Notes: generated from the sequence alone by a model not told the origin. Counted from the stretch's first letter, positions 8,788-18,520 are shown. The stretch: 64,000 nt of DNA from Sulfuriflexus mobilis (GCF_003967195.1 NZ_AP018725.1:62001-126000), one strand, 5' to 3'. Made by a program: numbers and translations.

Positions 8788-10800
8788 GTGACACAATTGA
8801 GTAAAGCAAAAAACAAAAAACCGACAGGCGCTATTCTGCTTGAGTTCCTGGGTTCCATGAACCTGGCCATTACCGTGCTGGTGACGATCGCGATCGCCTC
8901 GGTGATTGGAACGGTGTTGCAGCAAAACAAGCCCTACGAAGATTATATTATCAAGTTCGGCCCTTTCTGGCACGATACCTTCAAGACGATTGGATTGTAC
9001 GATGTGTACAGCGTCTGGTGGTTTTTGCTCTTACTCGGGTTTTTGCTTCTGTCGACGAGTGTTTGTGTCTATCGCAACGGTCCGACCATGTTGCGCGAGA
9101 TGAAGCAGTTCCGGCTCAATGCGGCGCGTAATTCCCTCAAGGCATTTCATCATCAGACCAGCTGGCAGTTAACGCAATCAGAGGATGAGAGTATCAGGCT
9201 GATCACCTCGCAGTTGGAAAACGAGGGTTTCAAGGTTCGTCGTAAACAACATGATGATCATGTCTTGTTGGCCGCCATGAAGGGAGGGGTTAACCGTCTT
9301 GGCTATCTATTCACACATATTGCAATCGTTGTGATCTGTGTTGGCGCGTTGGTCGATGGTAACCTGCCACTACGTCTGGCGATGCTGAGTCATGACATTG
9401 AAATTGAAACACGCAACATCCCCGCCTCGCAGGTACCGAAAAAAAGTGTTCTGGGTAACGATAACCCGGCCTTCCGCGGTGCGGTAAGTATCAACGAAGG
9501 CGAATCGGCGAATATTGTATTCATCAACATTCGCGATGGTTACCTTGTGCAAAAGCTGCCGTTTTCTGTCGAGCTGAAAGATTTTCGTATTGAGCACTAT
9601 GCAACCGGACAACCCAAGTCGTTTGAAAGTGATCTGGTTATTTATGATAAGGATCTGCAAGAACCGCTACAACAGACTATCGCCGTAAACCACCCGCTGA
9701 TCTATAAAGGCTATCGTATCTTTCAGGCCAGCTTCAGTGATGGGGGTTCCAAGCTGGTGATGAAGGCCTGGCCGCTGAGGGATAACGGCCTGGAGACACT
9801 GGAGTTGAAGGGCGATGTTTTCGGCAAGTTACCACTACAGGTCGGTGATGATGTCATGACGATTGAGTTGACCGAATTCCGCAAATTCAATATCAATCCG
9901 GTAACAGGCGAAGACGGCAAGACTGAGCAGAAGAACTTTGGCCCCAGTTTTGGCTATAAGCTGCGTGATCAGAGTGGTCAGGCCCGCGAGTTTATTAATT
10001 ATATGTCACCGATTCAGCAGCAAGGCCGCTGGTATTATTTGAGTGGTGTGCGTGAAAGTGTGGCTGATCCGTTCCGCTATCTGTATATCCCGACGGATAG
10101 TGATACCAGTATTAATCGTTTTATGAAATTCCGCGCCTTGCTACTCGATGCCGACCGTGTGCAAAAGGCTGCCGAGTTAACAGTGAAGGACTTATTGCTT
10201 GATGTTAAACAGGCCGAGGATCAGGTACAGCAGGGCATGGTCACTACGGCCAATCGCCTGGTTACGATGTATGCGGCGAATGGTCTGACAGCGGTAACGA
10301 AGTTTATCGATACCAATATCCCTGAAGGTCAGCGAGAAGTGGCCGCACAGGCCTATTTTAATATGCTGCGCACGGTGCTTGGTAACCTTTATGTAGAGAT
10401 ACTGGAAGAAGAGGGCGTAGACCTGCAGCAGGGACTCACTGAGAGCGATTCGATCTTCTTTGATGACGCCATTAGCGTTATGGGTAATCTTGAGGCCTAT
10501 GACACCCCCCTTTATCTGCAGCTGACGGATTTCGAACATATTCAGGCATCGGGCCTGCAGATTACCCGTGCACCGGGTAAGGATACCGTCTATCTGGGCT
10601 GTGTTATGCTGATTATGGGTATTTTTATGATGTTCTATATCCAGCACCGCCGGTGTTGGGCATGGGTCGGCAAGACCGACAATGGTACGGAAGTGATCTT
10701 TGCCGGTTCGAGTAACCGCAATGAACGTGATTTCGCCGAGGACTTTGCCCGTATCAGTGGGCGAGTCGCCGCACGGCTGGGGCTGAATAAACAGGAGTGA
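8788..10800 (+). CDS. resB: Cytochrome c biogenesis protein ResB (System II)
   Basis: A 670-residue membrane protein of the ResB family. With its CcsB/ResC partner it forms the System II heme handling and attachment complex in the periplasm. Hydrophobic segments occur near residues 25-45 and 70-95, then about 170-190, followed by a long periplasmic domain and a final membrane helix near 590-610 (GCVMLIMGIFMMFYI). The start codon is GTG at 8788. It lies just after the cytochrome c4 terminator and eight bases before ccsB. Length is in the range of proteobacterial ResB proteins. Confidence 0.93.
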   Translation: MTQLSKAKNKKPTGAILLEFLGSMNLAITVLVTIAIASVIGTVLQQNKPYEDYIIKFGPFWHDTFKTIGLYDVYSVWWFLLLLGFLLLSTSVCVYRNGPTMLREMKQFRLNAARNSLKAFHHQTSWQLTQSEDESIRLITSQLENEGFKVRRKQHDDHVLLAAMKGGVNRLGYLFTHIAIVVICVGALVDGNLPLRLAMLSHDIEIETRNIPASQVPKKSVLGNDNPAFRGAVSINEGESANIVFINIRDGYLVQKLPFSVELKDFRIEHYATGQPKSFESDLVIYDKDLQEPLQQTIAVNHPLIYKGYRIFQASFSDGGSKLVMKAWPLRDNGLETLELKGDVFGKLPLQVGDDVMTIELTEFRKFNINPVTGEDGKTEQKNFGPSFGYKLRDQSGQAREFINYMSPIQQQGRWYYLSGVRESVADPFRYLYIPTDSDTSINRFMKFRALLLDADRVQKAAELTVKDLLLDVKQAEDQVQQGMVTTANRLVTMYAANGLTAVTKFIDTNIPEGQREVAAQAYFNMLRTVLGNLYVEILEEEGVDLQQGLTESDSIFFDDAISVMGNLEAYDTPLYLQLTDFEHIQASGLQITRAPGKDTVYLGCVMLIMGIFMMFYIQHRRCWAWVGKTDNGTEVIFAGSSNRNERDFAEDFARISGRVAARLGLNKQE

Positions 10801-10808
10801 GGTGAGAC

Positions 10809-11978
10809 ATGTCTGTGACACATGATTCAATACAAAATGAATTCAAGCGCAAGGCCTTCATAAAAACACTGAGCGTGTACGACTGGTTGTTTGCGGTGGC
10901 CACCCTGTACGGGACGTATTTTGCCTGGGATGAATACAAAGCATTGATGGATGTCTATGAGGTTGGCATCCTGTTTGGTACGGGCCTGGCAATGATTGCC
11001 CTGGGCTGGTTATGGAAGCCCTCCCGCACCTTGATGCTGGTAGTGGCAGGTTTGAGTCTGTTTGGGGTGATGCAGTACGGCAGCGGTCTGGCACCGGCCG
11101 AGACCAATTTCTTCCTGCGTTTTCTGCTCTCCAGTCAATCGGCGATCATGTGGATGAGCGCCCTGTACGTATTGGCAACGGTTACCTACTTCATTGGTTT
11201 GTTCATGCAGTCTGAATTTACCAATAAGGTCGCCTCAGCCATGACCTGGTCGGCAACGACAATGGGACTAGTAGGGCTGATGGTGCGCTGGCGCGAGTCT
11301 TACCTGATCAGCCACGACGTCGGCCACATTCCGGTGAGTAACCTCTATGAAGTCTTTATCCTCTTTGCCATCATTACCGCCTTGCTCTATCTGTTTTATG
11401 AGGCCAAGTACAAGACTCGCGCCATGGGTGGTTTTGTATTGCTGATCATCAGTGCTGCCGTGGCCTTCCTGCTCTGGTACACCTTTGACAAAGGTGCCGA
11501 CGAGATCCAGCCACTGGTACCGGCACTGCAAAGTTACTGGATGAAAATTCACGTACCCGCCAACTTTATTGGTTACGGCTGTTTTGCCCTGTCGGCGATG
11601 GTTGGTGTGATCTTCCTCATCCGCGAACGTGCCGGCGAGGGCAGTTATGCCGCGCGTATTCTGCCGCATGGTGATTTGCTCGACGACGTTATGTACAAGT
11701 CGATTGCGCTGGGTTTTGCCTTCTTTACCATTGCGACGATACTCGGTGCGATGTGGGCCAACGAGGCTTGGGGGGGTTACTGGTCATGGGACCCGAAAGA
11801 GACCTGGGCGCTGATCGTCTGGCTGAACTATGCGGCCTGGTTGCATATGCGCCTGACCAAGGGCTGGCGCGGCGCAGGGATGGCCTGGTGGGCGGTCATT
11901 GGCCTGTTTGTGACCCTGTTCGCCTTCCTTGGTGTGAACATGTTTCTCTCCGGCCTGCATTCTTATGGTGAACTTTAA
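10809..11978 (+). CDS. ccsB: Cytochrome c biogenesis protein CcsB/CcsA (ResC-type, System II)
   Basis: A 389-residue multi-spanning protein with the tryptophan-rich WWD heme-handling motif WGGYWSWDPKETW near residue 320. It is the partner of ResB and presents heme to apocytochromes in the periplasm. His residues in periplasmic loops (for example VGHIPVSNLYE and KIHVPANF) are candidates for heme ligands. Names vary: PF01578 members are called CcsB, CcsA or ResC. Spacing from resB suggests one operon. Confidence 0.93.
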   Translation: MSVTHDSIQNEFKRKAFIKTLSVYDWLFAVATLYGTYFAWDEYKALMDVYEVGILFGTGLAMIALGWLWKPSRTLMLVVAGLSLFGVMQYGSGLAPAETNFFLRFLLSSQSAIMWMSALYVLATVTYFIGLFMQSEFTNKVASAMTWSATTMGLVGLMVRWRESYLISHDVGHIPVSNLYEVFILFAIITALLYLFYEAKYKTRAMGGFVLLIISAAVAFLLWYTFDKGADEIQPLVPALQSYWMKIHVPANFIGYGCFALSAMVGVIFLIRERAGEGSYAARILPHGDLLDDVMYKSIALGFAFFTIATILGAMWANEAWGGYWSWDPKETWALIVWLNYAAWLHMRLTKGWRGAGMAWWAVIGLFVTLFAFLGVNMFLSGLHSYGEL

Positions 11979-12028
11979 GGCTGGGTCTGTGGTCTTTTAG
12001 TCTGGAAGTGATTAAAGGAAGCTGAATA

Positions 12029-12682
12029 ATGAAAAGACGCCTGTTTATCCTGTTTGCCCTGCTCAGCCTGTCGCTGCCGCTGGCGGCCTATGACGAGGGT
12101 TTCGAATACAAACAGATCACGCCTGCACTACCGACCAGTAGCAAGGACAAGGTCGAGGTAGTGGAATTATTTTGGTATGGCTGCCCGCATTGTTATGACT
12201 TTGAGCCAAGCCTGGGCGAGTGGGCCGGGAAACTACCTGAAAATGTGGAGTTTATCCGTATCCCGGCAATCTTCCGCCAGGGCTGGCTGCCACATGCACG
12301 TGCCTATTACACGGCCGAGGCGCTGGGGGTATTGGACAAGACCCATGCCGCCTTCTTTGATGCCGTGCACAGGCAAAAGCGCGCCCTGCAAACCGAAAAG
12401 GACATTGCCGACTTCTATGCCCAGCATGGCGTGAAGCGAGAAGACTTCAAAAAGGCCTGGGATTCCTTTGTGGTGCAATCCAGGGTGCAGCGCGCGGTCA
12501 GTATGACCAAGCGTTACGGCATCACCGGAGTGCCGGCCATGGTCGTTAATGGCAAGTACCGTACCGGTGGCCCGGAGGCCAACATCAACAGCCCGGGCAA
12601 TACCAAGCAAGAGCAGCACGAAAATGTCCTCAAGCTGGTCGACTGGCTGGTCGCGCGCGAGGTGGCGGCTATCAAGCAATAA
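12029..12682 (+). CDS. dsbA: Thiol:disulfide interchange protein DsbA
   Basis: A 217-residue periplasmic thioredoxin-fold oxidase. It has a signal peptide (MKRRLFILFALLSLSLPLAA), active site C52-PH-C55 and a cis-Pro in GVPAM near residue 168. CPHC is the DsbA-type active site. It introduces disulfides into exported proteins. Placement after resB-ccsB is common in organisms with System II cytochrome assembly, where thiol redox state at CxxCH matters. The start has an AAAGGAAG ribosome site. Confidence 0.94.
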   Translation: MKRRLFILFALLSLSLPLAAYDEGFEYKQITPALPTSSKDKVEVVELFWYGCPHCYDFEPSLGEWAGKLPENVEFIRIPAIFRQGWLPHARAYYTAEALGVLDKTHAAFFDAVHRQKRALQTEKDIADFYAQHGVKREDFKKAWDSFVVQSRVQRAVSMTKRYGITGVPAMVVNGKYRTGGPEANINSPGNTKQEQHENVLKLVDWLVAREVAAIKQ

Positions 12683-12794
12683 GTCCTGCCACCATCCTGT
12701 GGCAACTCACTTGACAGAGTGGGGCGGCAGGACGGGCATCTTGTCCACGGGTAGGCTAGAATAATCCTTAGTTCATTTTCTGGCGTAGTAACCC

Positions 12795-14426
12795 ATGAAG
12801 GCTGCGGTTCTCTTTGTAAAATGCCTGGAACACGAGGGCGTCGAATACATTTTTGGTATCCCGGGTGAGGAAAACCTCGACCTTATGGATGCCCTGCTGG
12901 ATTCCAACATCCGCTTTATTACTACCCGTCACGAGCAGGGTGCGGCCTTTATGGCCGATGTCTATGGCCGCCTGAGCGGCCGCGCCGGTGTCTGCCTGGC
13001 AACACTCGGCCCGGGCGCCACGAATCTGGTGACGGGTGTCGCCGATGCGAATATGGACCATGCCCCGGTCGTGGCCATCGCCGGGCAGGCCGGCACGGAT
13101 CGCATGCACAAAGAGTCTCATCAGGTGCTGGACCTGGTCAGTATGTTTGCGCCGATCACAAAATATGCCTCGCGACTGCCGACGCCCGATATCATTCCCG
13201 AGGTGCTGCGCAAGGCCTTCAAACTGGCGCAGAGTGAAAAGACCGGTGCCTGCTTTGTCGAGTTTCCGGAAAATATTGCCAAGATGGAGACCGAGCATGA
13301 GGTCTTGCCGATCAAGGTGCCGAGTCGTTCCGAGCCCGCCGCTGATCGTGTGGCGTACGCCATTGAGCTGATTTCAAAGGCCAGACACCCGATGATCCTT
13401 GCCGGCAACGGCGTCGTCCGGGCAGGTGCCTGGCACGAACTGGCCGACTTTGCCGAACGGCTGAACATCCCGCTTGCCAATACCTTTATGGCCAAGGGCG
13501 TGATCCCCTTTGGCCACCCGATGGCCCTGGGCAGCGCCGGCCTGCAGTCGTATGACTACGTAAATTGTGGTTTTGATCGGGCAGACCTGATTATCTGCGT
13601 CGGTTATGACCTGGTCGAATACCACCCCTACTTATGGCACCCGACACGAGACCGCCAGATCATCCACATCGACACGACCTCTGCCGAGGTCGATGAGTCC
13701 TACCCAATTGAGTGTGGTGTGGTCGGGGATATCAAGCAAAGTCTCATACGGATTGCCGCAAAGGCCAAGCCGCATAAAGGCCACCTGATGCGACCCCTGC
13801 GTGAGGCGCTGATCAAGGAAATGAACCGTCATGCCGATGACACGGATTTTCCTATCAAGCCACAAAAGCTGATCTGGGAACTGCGTACCGCCATGGACAT
13901 GAACGATATTGCCATTTGTGACGTCGGTGCACACAAGATGTGGATGGCACGCATGTTTCGTTGTGAGCACCCCAATACCTGTATTATTTCCAACGGTTTT
14001 GCCAGTATGGGCATCGCCGTACCGGGTGCGGTCGCCGCCAAGCTGAGTTTTCCTGAACGGGCGGTGGTAGCGGTGACCGGTGATGCCGGCTTCCTCATGA
14101 ACTCACAGGAGATTGAAACCGCCATGCGCCTGCAGACGCCGATTGTGATCCTGATCTGGAATGATGGTGGCTATGGTCTAATCGAATGGAAGCAGATGGC
14201 CCAGTTTGGCCGCAAGTCACATGTTGACTTTACCAATCCGGACTTCGCCAAATACGCCGAGGCCTTTGGTGCCAAGGGTTACCGTGTGGAAAAAGCACAG
14301 GACTTGGCGGGTATATTAAAAACCGCACTGGCCGATAATACAGTAAGTATTATTGATTGCCCGGTCGACTACAGCGAGAACCTGAAGTTGACTGAGCAGC
14401 TGGGTGAGATGGTTTCACCCATATAA
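12795..14426 (+). CDS. Acetolactate synthase large-subunit-like TPP enzyme (AlsS type)
   Basis: A 543-residue thiamine diphosphate enzyme with the three-domain POX/AHAS architecture. The catalytic Glu is E47 in RHEQGAAFMADVYGR. The C-terminal TPP-Mg motif begins GDAGFLMNSQE near residue 428 and ends NDGGYG near 456. The sequence resembles catabolic acetolactate synthase (AlsS-like), which condenses two pyruvates to acetolactate without a small subunit. No ilvN-like gene is adjacent. Related TPP enzymes (oxalyl-CoA decarboxylase, sulfoacetaldehyde acetyltransferase) cannot be excluded without alignment. It is followed after three bases by the EEP hydrolase. Confidence 0.85.
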   Translation: MKAAVLFVKCLEHEGVEYIFGIPGEENLDLMDALLDSNIRFITTRHEQGAAFMADVYGRLSGRAGVCLATLGPGATNLVTGVADANMDHAPVVAIAGQAGTDRMHKESHQVLDLVSMFAPITKYASRLPTPDIIPEVLRKAFKLAQSEKTGACFVEFPENIAKMETEHEVLPIKVPSRSEPAADRVAYAIELISKARHPMILAGNGVVRAGAWHELADFAERLNIPLANTFMAKGVIPFGHPMALGSAGLQSYDYVNCGFDRADLIICVGYDLVEYHPYLWHPTRDRQIIHIDTTSAEVDESYPIECGVVGDIKQSLIRIAAKAKPHKGHLMRPLREALIKEMNRHADDTDFPIKPQKLIWELRTAMDMNDIAICDVGAHKMWMARMFRCEHPNTCIISNGFASMGIAVPGAVAAKLSFPERAVVAVTGDAGFLMNSQEIETAMRLQTPIVILIWNDGGYGLIEWKQMAQFGRKSHVDFTNPDFAKYAEAFGAKGYRVEKAQDLAGILKTALADNTVSIIDCPVDYSENLKLTEQLGEMVSPI

Positions 14427-14429
14427 TAT

Positions 14430-15194
14430 ATGCCAACAGAACATAAATTACGTCTGCTGAGTTACAACATCCAGGGAGGCATCGGTACAGCCGGTTACCA
14501 TCACTATGTTACCCAGAGCTGGAAGCACATCCTGCCTCACCGGAGTAAACACAGAAACCTTGATCGGGTCGCTCAGATTGCCAGTGATTACGACATAGTG
14601 GCCTTGCAGGAAACCGATGCAGGCAGCATACGGAGTAATTTTATTAATCAGGCCGAGTATATTGCCGAGGAGGCAGGTTTCCCTTTCTGGCATGATCAGA
14701 TCAACCGGAACATGGGAAAATTTGCCAAACACAGTAACAGCCTGCTGAGCAAGATGCGCCCCAGTGAAGTGGTAGACCACAAGTTACCGGGACTGATACC
14801 CGGGCGCGGTGCCTTGATGGTCCGGTTTGGAAACAAGAATGCTTCGCTGGTGATCTTTGTGGTGCACCTGGCACTGAGTCGTCGTACGCGCAAGAGCCAG
14901 CTGGCCTTTATCAGCGAGCAGGTTCAGGAACATAAACACGTAGTCATGATGGGTGACATGAATTGCGAAGTCGACAGCCATGAAATGAAGCTGTTATTCA
15001 GGCAGACACATTTAAAAGAACCTGAGTGCCGCCCACATACCTTCCCGAGCTGGCGACCACAGAGGCACATTGACCATATTCTGGTAAGTGATGAGGTGCA
15101 TGTTCTGGATGTACAGGCACTGAACCAGGGTGTGTCGGATCATTTGCCGATGGTGATGGAAATTGGTCTACCAGATACGATTAAACTTGTTTGA
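14430..15194 (+). CDS. Endonuclease/exonuclease/phosphatase (EEP) superfamily protein
   Basis: A 254-residue EEP-fold hydrolase. The characteristic residues are Asn in LLSYNIQGG, Glu in ALQETDAG, the GDMNCE metal and catalytic segment, DHIL, and the final SDHLPM His. The fold includes DNA repair nucleases, sphingomyelinases and inositol phosphatases; the substrate here is not predictable. No signal peptide is evident. It is tightly placed between the acetolactate synthase-like gene and a diguanylate cyclase gene, suggesting co-transcription. Confidence 0.87.
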   Translation: MPTEHKLRLLSYNIQGGIGTAGYHHYVTQSWKHILPHRSKHRNLDRVAQIASDYDIVALQETDAGSIRSNFINQAEYIAEEAGFPFWHDQINRNMGKFAKHSNSLLSKMRPSEVVDHKLPGLIPGRGALMVRFGNKNASLVIFVVHLALSRRTRKSQLAFISEQVQEHKHVVMMGDMNCEVDSHEMKLLFRQTHLKEPECRPHTFPSWRPQRHIDHILVSDEVHVLDVQALNQGVSDHLPMVMEIGLPDTIKLV

Positions 15195-15203
15195 GGATAA
15201 GTA

Positions 15204-17108
15204 ATGGCGGATTGGAAAGAAAAATATTTTGCCAGCCTTGAAAATCTCGAGGAAAAGGAAAAAGGATGGCATGAGACCGATCAGTTATTAAGACGCTGCC
15301 TGTCACGTATTACACTGTCCGCGGATGGCCAGGATAAAAAACTCGACGACTTGCTTGAGCGGTTACGTAATTCTGTACGCAATGAAAAAAACCTGTCACG
15401 CATCCAGAATACCGTCGATGCCATCATCGAAACTGCAGCGGAGATTGCAGATAGCAAGCCTAAAAAAATTACTGTGCCACAGGTGTTGCTGGAAATACTG
15501 AAAAAGATTGAATTCCCCAAGAAATTTGCCAATGATGTAAAGCGAGTTCGCAAGAAAATTGAATATGCGAACGAGAATCGTGATCCCGCTGAGCTGATAG
15601 ACAGCCTGGTAAGTCTGCTATCCGAAATAATTGAAGAGGCTGAAGATTCCGCAGGCGTGGAAAAAGAGAAAAAAGGTCTGTTTAGTGGTCTGTTTGGTAA
15701 AGGTGATAAAGCCCCTATAGAAGAGAAACAGCCGGATGTCGGCGTTGCTAAAAGTGAAGAAGTTAACAGCGAAGTTAACAGCGAAGTCAAACAAGCTAAG
15801 CAGGCAGATATAAAGCCGGGCACAAGCGATGTTGATGAAGCCTTAGTGCTGGTAAGGGATGTATTGACGGACTACCTGCGACAGATACAGGTGCTTGAAC
15901 CTGATGCAGCCAGCATGGGTAAGGTGCGATTACGCGTACAGAGTATTAGTGCCCGGGGTGAGTTAAAGCAACTTGTTGCTGATATGGCGAAGATAATAAA
16001 GCCGGCCAACCCGGAACACGGGCAAGAGGATAGTGCAGGAAATTCAGAAGAAAAACATGGCTTCGAGATAAATGAGATCCTGATCCAGTTACTGGAAAGA
16101 ATGGGCCTTCCAGTAGAACTGAATGAGCGCGTTGAAGCACTAAAGTTAAAATGGCAGGATGGTGTCAGCGAAGATCAAATTGTTGATGCGCTTGAAGATA
16201 TTGCCGAACTGGTAATAGAAATACGTACCCGGATAGAGCGGGAAAAGAACGAGATTCAGTTATTTCTACAACAGGTTACCGATCGACTTCTTGAGTTAGA
16301 CAAACATATTCAGGAAGATACTGCGCTGAGTGCAGGTATCTTTGAAGAAAACAAGAGCTTTGGTGAAGCCGTCGATGGTCAGGTAAAGAATATTCGTAGT
16401 GATGTACAGGATGCCACCGACCTTGCAAAACTGAAACTCAGTATTTATGAAAAACTCGAAATTATAAACGGACATGTTGAGGGTTTCAGAGGCAAGGAAG
16501 AGCAGCGTAAAGAGGCGATGCAGGCGCGTGTGGAGGCATTGACGAAGAAGGTCAGTGAACTTGAAGGTGAATCCAGCCAGCTACGAGAAAAGATCGTTGA
16601 AGAAAAGCAACAATCCATGCTCGATGCACTGACCCGGATACCCAACCGGCTGGCATGGAACGAAAGAATAACCTTGGAATACAATCGCTGGCGTCGCTAC
16701 AAGTCACCCCTGGTGATTGCGGTGTGGGATGTAGATGACTTCAAGAAGATCAATGATACCTACGGCCACAAGGCTGGTGATAAGGTGCTAATGACCATTT
16801 CCAACGTATTCAAGGATCAGGTTCGTGAAACAGACTTCCTGGCCCGTTTTGGTGGCGAGGAATTCGTCGTGTTGCTGACGGAAACAAGCCTGAATGACTC
16901 CGTTGCGGTGATGGAAAAGTTACGCAAGGCCATTGAAGGCTGTCAGTTCCATCATGGTGAAAAGGCGGTAAAGATCACGGTGTCAGGCGGCTTCACCGAG
17001 TTCAAGGGTGATGATACGGAGGAATCGGCCTTTGAACGCGCCGATCAATTTATGTACCAGGCCAAGCGTAGCGGCAAAAATCGCTGCATCAGTGATAATG
17101 ATAATTAA
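15204..17108 (+). CDS. Diguanylate cyclase with duplicated N-terminal helical module
   Basis: A 634-residue cytoplasmic protein with a C-terminal GGDEF domain. The active site is GGEEF at 550-554, and an inhibitory I-site RETD begins at 541, five residues before it. The domain start is DALTRIPNRLAWNE. It is predicted to make c-di-GMP from GTP. Residues about 20-145 and 215-335 look like two copies of a helical module (VLLEILKKIEFPKKF versus ILIQLLERMGLPVELN), separated by a charged linker; a coiled coil (about 430-470) precedes GGDEF. No membrane segment or known sensor domain is seen. It sits in a run with EEP and DUF368 genes. Confidence 0.93.
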   Translation: MADWKEKYFASLENLEEKEKGWHETDQLLRRCLSRITLSADGQDKKLDDLLERLRNSVRNEKNLSRIQNTVDAIIETAAEIADSKPKKITVPQVLLEILKKIEFPKKFANDVKRVRKKIEYANENRDPAELIDSLVSLLSEIIEEAEDSAGVEKEKKGLFSGLFGKGDKAPIEEKQPDVGVAKSEEVNSEVNSEVKQAKQADIKPGTSDVDEALVLVRDVLTDYLRQIQVLEPDAASMGKVRLRVQSISARGELKQLVADMAKIIKPANPEHGQEDSAGNSEEKHGFEINEILIQLLERMGLPVELNERVEALKLKWQDGVSEDQIVDALEDIAELVIEIRTRIEREKNEIQLFLQQVTDRLLELDKHIQEDTALSAGIFEENKSFGEAVDGQVKNIRSDVQDATDLAKLKLSIYEKLEIINGHVEGFRGKEEQRKEAMQARVEALTKKVSELEGESSQLREKIVEEKQQSMLDALTRIPNRLAWNERITLEYNRWRRYKSPLVIAVWDVDDFKKINDTYGHKAGDKVLMTISNVFKDQVRETDFLARFGGEEFVVLLTETSLNDSVAVMEKLRKAIEGCQFHHGEKAVKITVSGGFTEFKGDDTEESAFERADQFMYQAKRSGKNRCISDNDN

Positions 17109-17120
17109 AAGGCTCGCCTG

Positions 17121-18029
17121 TTGAAGTTAATGGATTCTGCCTGGCTGGTGGTGAAGGGCTTTTGCATGGGTATGGCCGATCTGGTGCCCGGGGTCAGTGG
17201 CGGTACCATGGCCTTTATCCTTGGCATCTATGAACGTCTGCTGGCCGCTATCCGTTCATTCGATAAGGCCTGGCTACTGGCGGTACTCCGCCTCGATATG
17301 CTGACGGCCCTCAGGCGCCCGCACTTTCACTTTATCCTGCCCTTGCTGGCGGGGATAGCGGCCGCGCTGATCTTTTTTACCCAGGTGGTGCCCTTGCCGG
17401 TATTGCTGCGCGAATCACCCGAACTGGTGTATGGTCTGTTCTTTGGACTTATCCTCGGTTCCATAATTGTCCTAATGGGCGAACTCAAGGGCTTTGGTCC
17501 GGGCGATGCGATCACCTTATTGATCGGCACGGTAGTGGGACTGTTGGTGGTTAACATGGTGCCTGTCGAGACGCCGGATGCCGGCTGGTTTATTTTTCTT
17601 GCCGGCGCGATTGCGATCTGCGCCATGATTCTGCCGGGTATATCCGGCTCCTTCCTGTTGTTGCTCATGCACAAGTACAGCACCATCATCACGGCCATAG
17701 GCGAACTGAATGTCTCCATCCTGCTGCCGTTTGCACTCGGTTGTATTGCCGGCCTGGCCAGTTTCTCGCGCCTGTTGGGCTGGTTGCTGGGGCATTTTTA
17801 CCAGCGGACCTTATTGGTCATAAAGGGGATTCTGCTTGCCTCGCTCTGGGTGATCTGGCCATTTCAGCTACGCGGTTATGAAATTGTTGCGGACAAGGAA
17901 CGCCTGGTCAGCAGCCTGCCGCAGTGGCCAGGTCGCCTCGATGAGACGGTCATCGCTTCGTTGGGACTGATGCTTCTAGGTCTTTTCGTCGTATTAGGCA
18001 TCCATGCCCTGAGCCGGCGTAAGTCTTGA
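17121..18029 (+). CDS. DUF368 family polyprenyl-phosphate transporter
   Basis: A 302-residue integral membrane protein with the family signature VKGFCMGMADLVPGVSGGTM near the N-terminus and a second internal copy LPGISGSF near residue 175. DUF368 proteins (PopT) have been shown to recycle undecaprenyl phosphate across the cytoplasmic membrane. About eight hydrophobic helices are visible. The proposed start is TTG at 17121 with an AAAAGG box at eight-base spacing; an ATG at 17130 is the alternative. It is only 12 bases after the cyclase gene and probably shares its transcript. Confidence 0.9.
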   Translation: MKLMDSAWLVVKGFCMGMADLVPGVSGGTMAFILGIYERLLAAIRSFDKAWLLAVLRLDMLTALRRPHFHFILPLLAGIAAALIFFTQVVPLPVLLRESPELVYGLFFGLILGSIIVLMGELKGFGPGDAITLLIGTVVGLLVVNMVPVETPDAGWFIFLAGAIAICAMILPGISGSFLLLLMHKYSTIITAIGELNVSILLPFALGCIAGLASFSRLLGWLLGHFYQRTLLVIKGILLASLWVIWPFQLRGYEIVADKERLVSSLPQWPGRLDETVIASLGLMLLGLFVVLGIHALSRRKS

Positions 18030-18175
18030 AATAACATGTCTGCGAGAGCAGGCGAGTGTGTTGAATCACTTGGAGGAGGCTGGGTAACGTTCTCCTATCA
18101 CATATATAGACGCTATTAGTGGTTTATTCCCGTTGCGTTACAGGTGTCACGCATACGCAACACATTTGTAATACG

Positions 18176-18442
18176 TCATATCTCTTTCCTAGCCATCCTC
18201 AAGTCAGCGATGATTCTTTCAGCAGTGTGCTTGTCAGGATGGCCAACAGCGATCACTGTTGTATCAACGATTAGTGCGGGAAAGGATTTCAGATTAAGTT
18301 GTTTGGCGAGGCCTTGTCCATTTTCATCTTCTAAAGAAATCACATCAAGTTCGATATGATATTTCAAACATTCCATGTTCCATATCTGCTGTGTATTTTC
18401 ACAGGAAGAATAGGGGCCAGCGAGTATCAATACTAATTTCAT
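18176..18442 (-). CDS. Small thioredoxin-fold protein divergent from dnr
   Basis: An 88-residue protein with a thioredoxin-like beta-alpha-beta start (MKLVLILAGPYSSCENTQQIW) and a cis-Pro-like segment NLKSFPALIVDT. Only one Cys lies at the usual active-site position (PYSSCENT); there is no CxxC. It is divergently transcribed from the Dnr-type regulator gene, with an FNR-type box between them. The fold is a tentative reading from local motifs. It might take part in redox or metal handling for denitrification, but no function is established. Confidence 0.6.
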   Translation of the reverse strand: MKLVLILAGPYSSCENTQQIWNMECLKYHIELDVISLEDENGQGLAKQLNLKSFPALIVDTTVIAVGHPDKHTAERIIADLRMARKEI

Positions 18443-18520
18443 ATATTATAAATATCTTATATACCTTGTGCGCTATTTTGGATAAAAATGTTACTATAAT
18501 TGCGGCACTGAAAATGATCC

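Noticed and set aside
12711-12762. Sigma70 promoter (TTGACA and TAGAAT) before the acetolactate synthase-like gene
   Set aside because: The two elements are separated by 40 bases, far from the 16-18 required.
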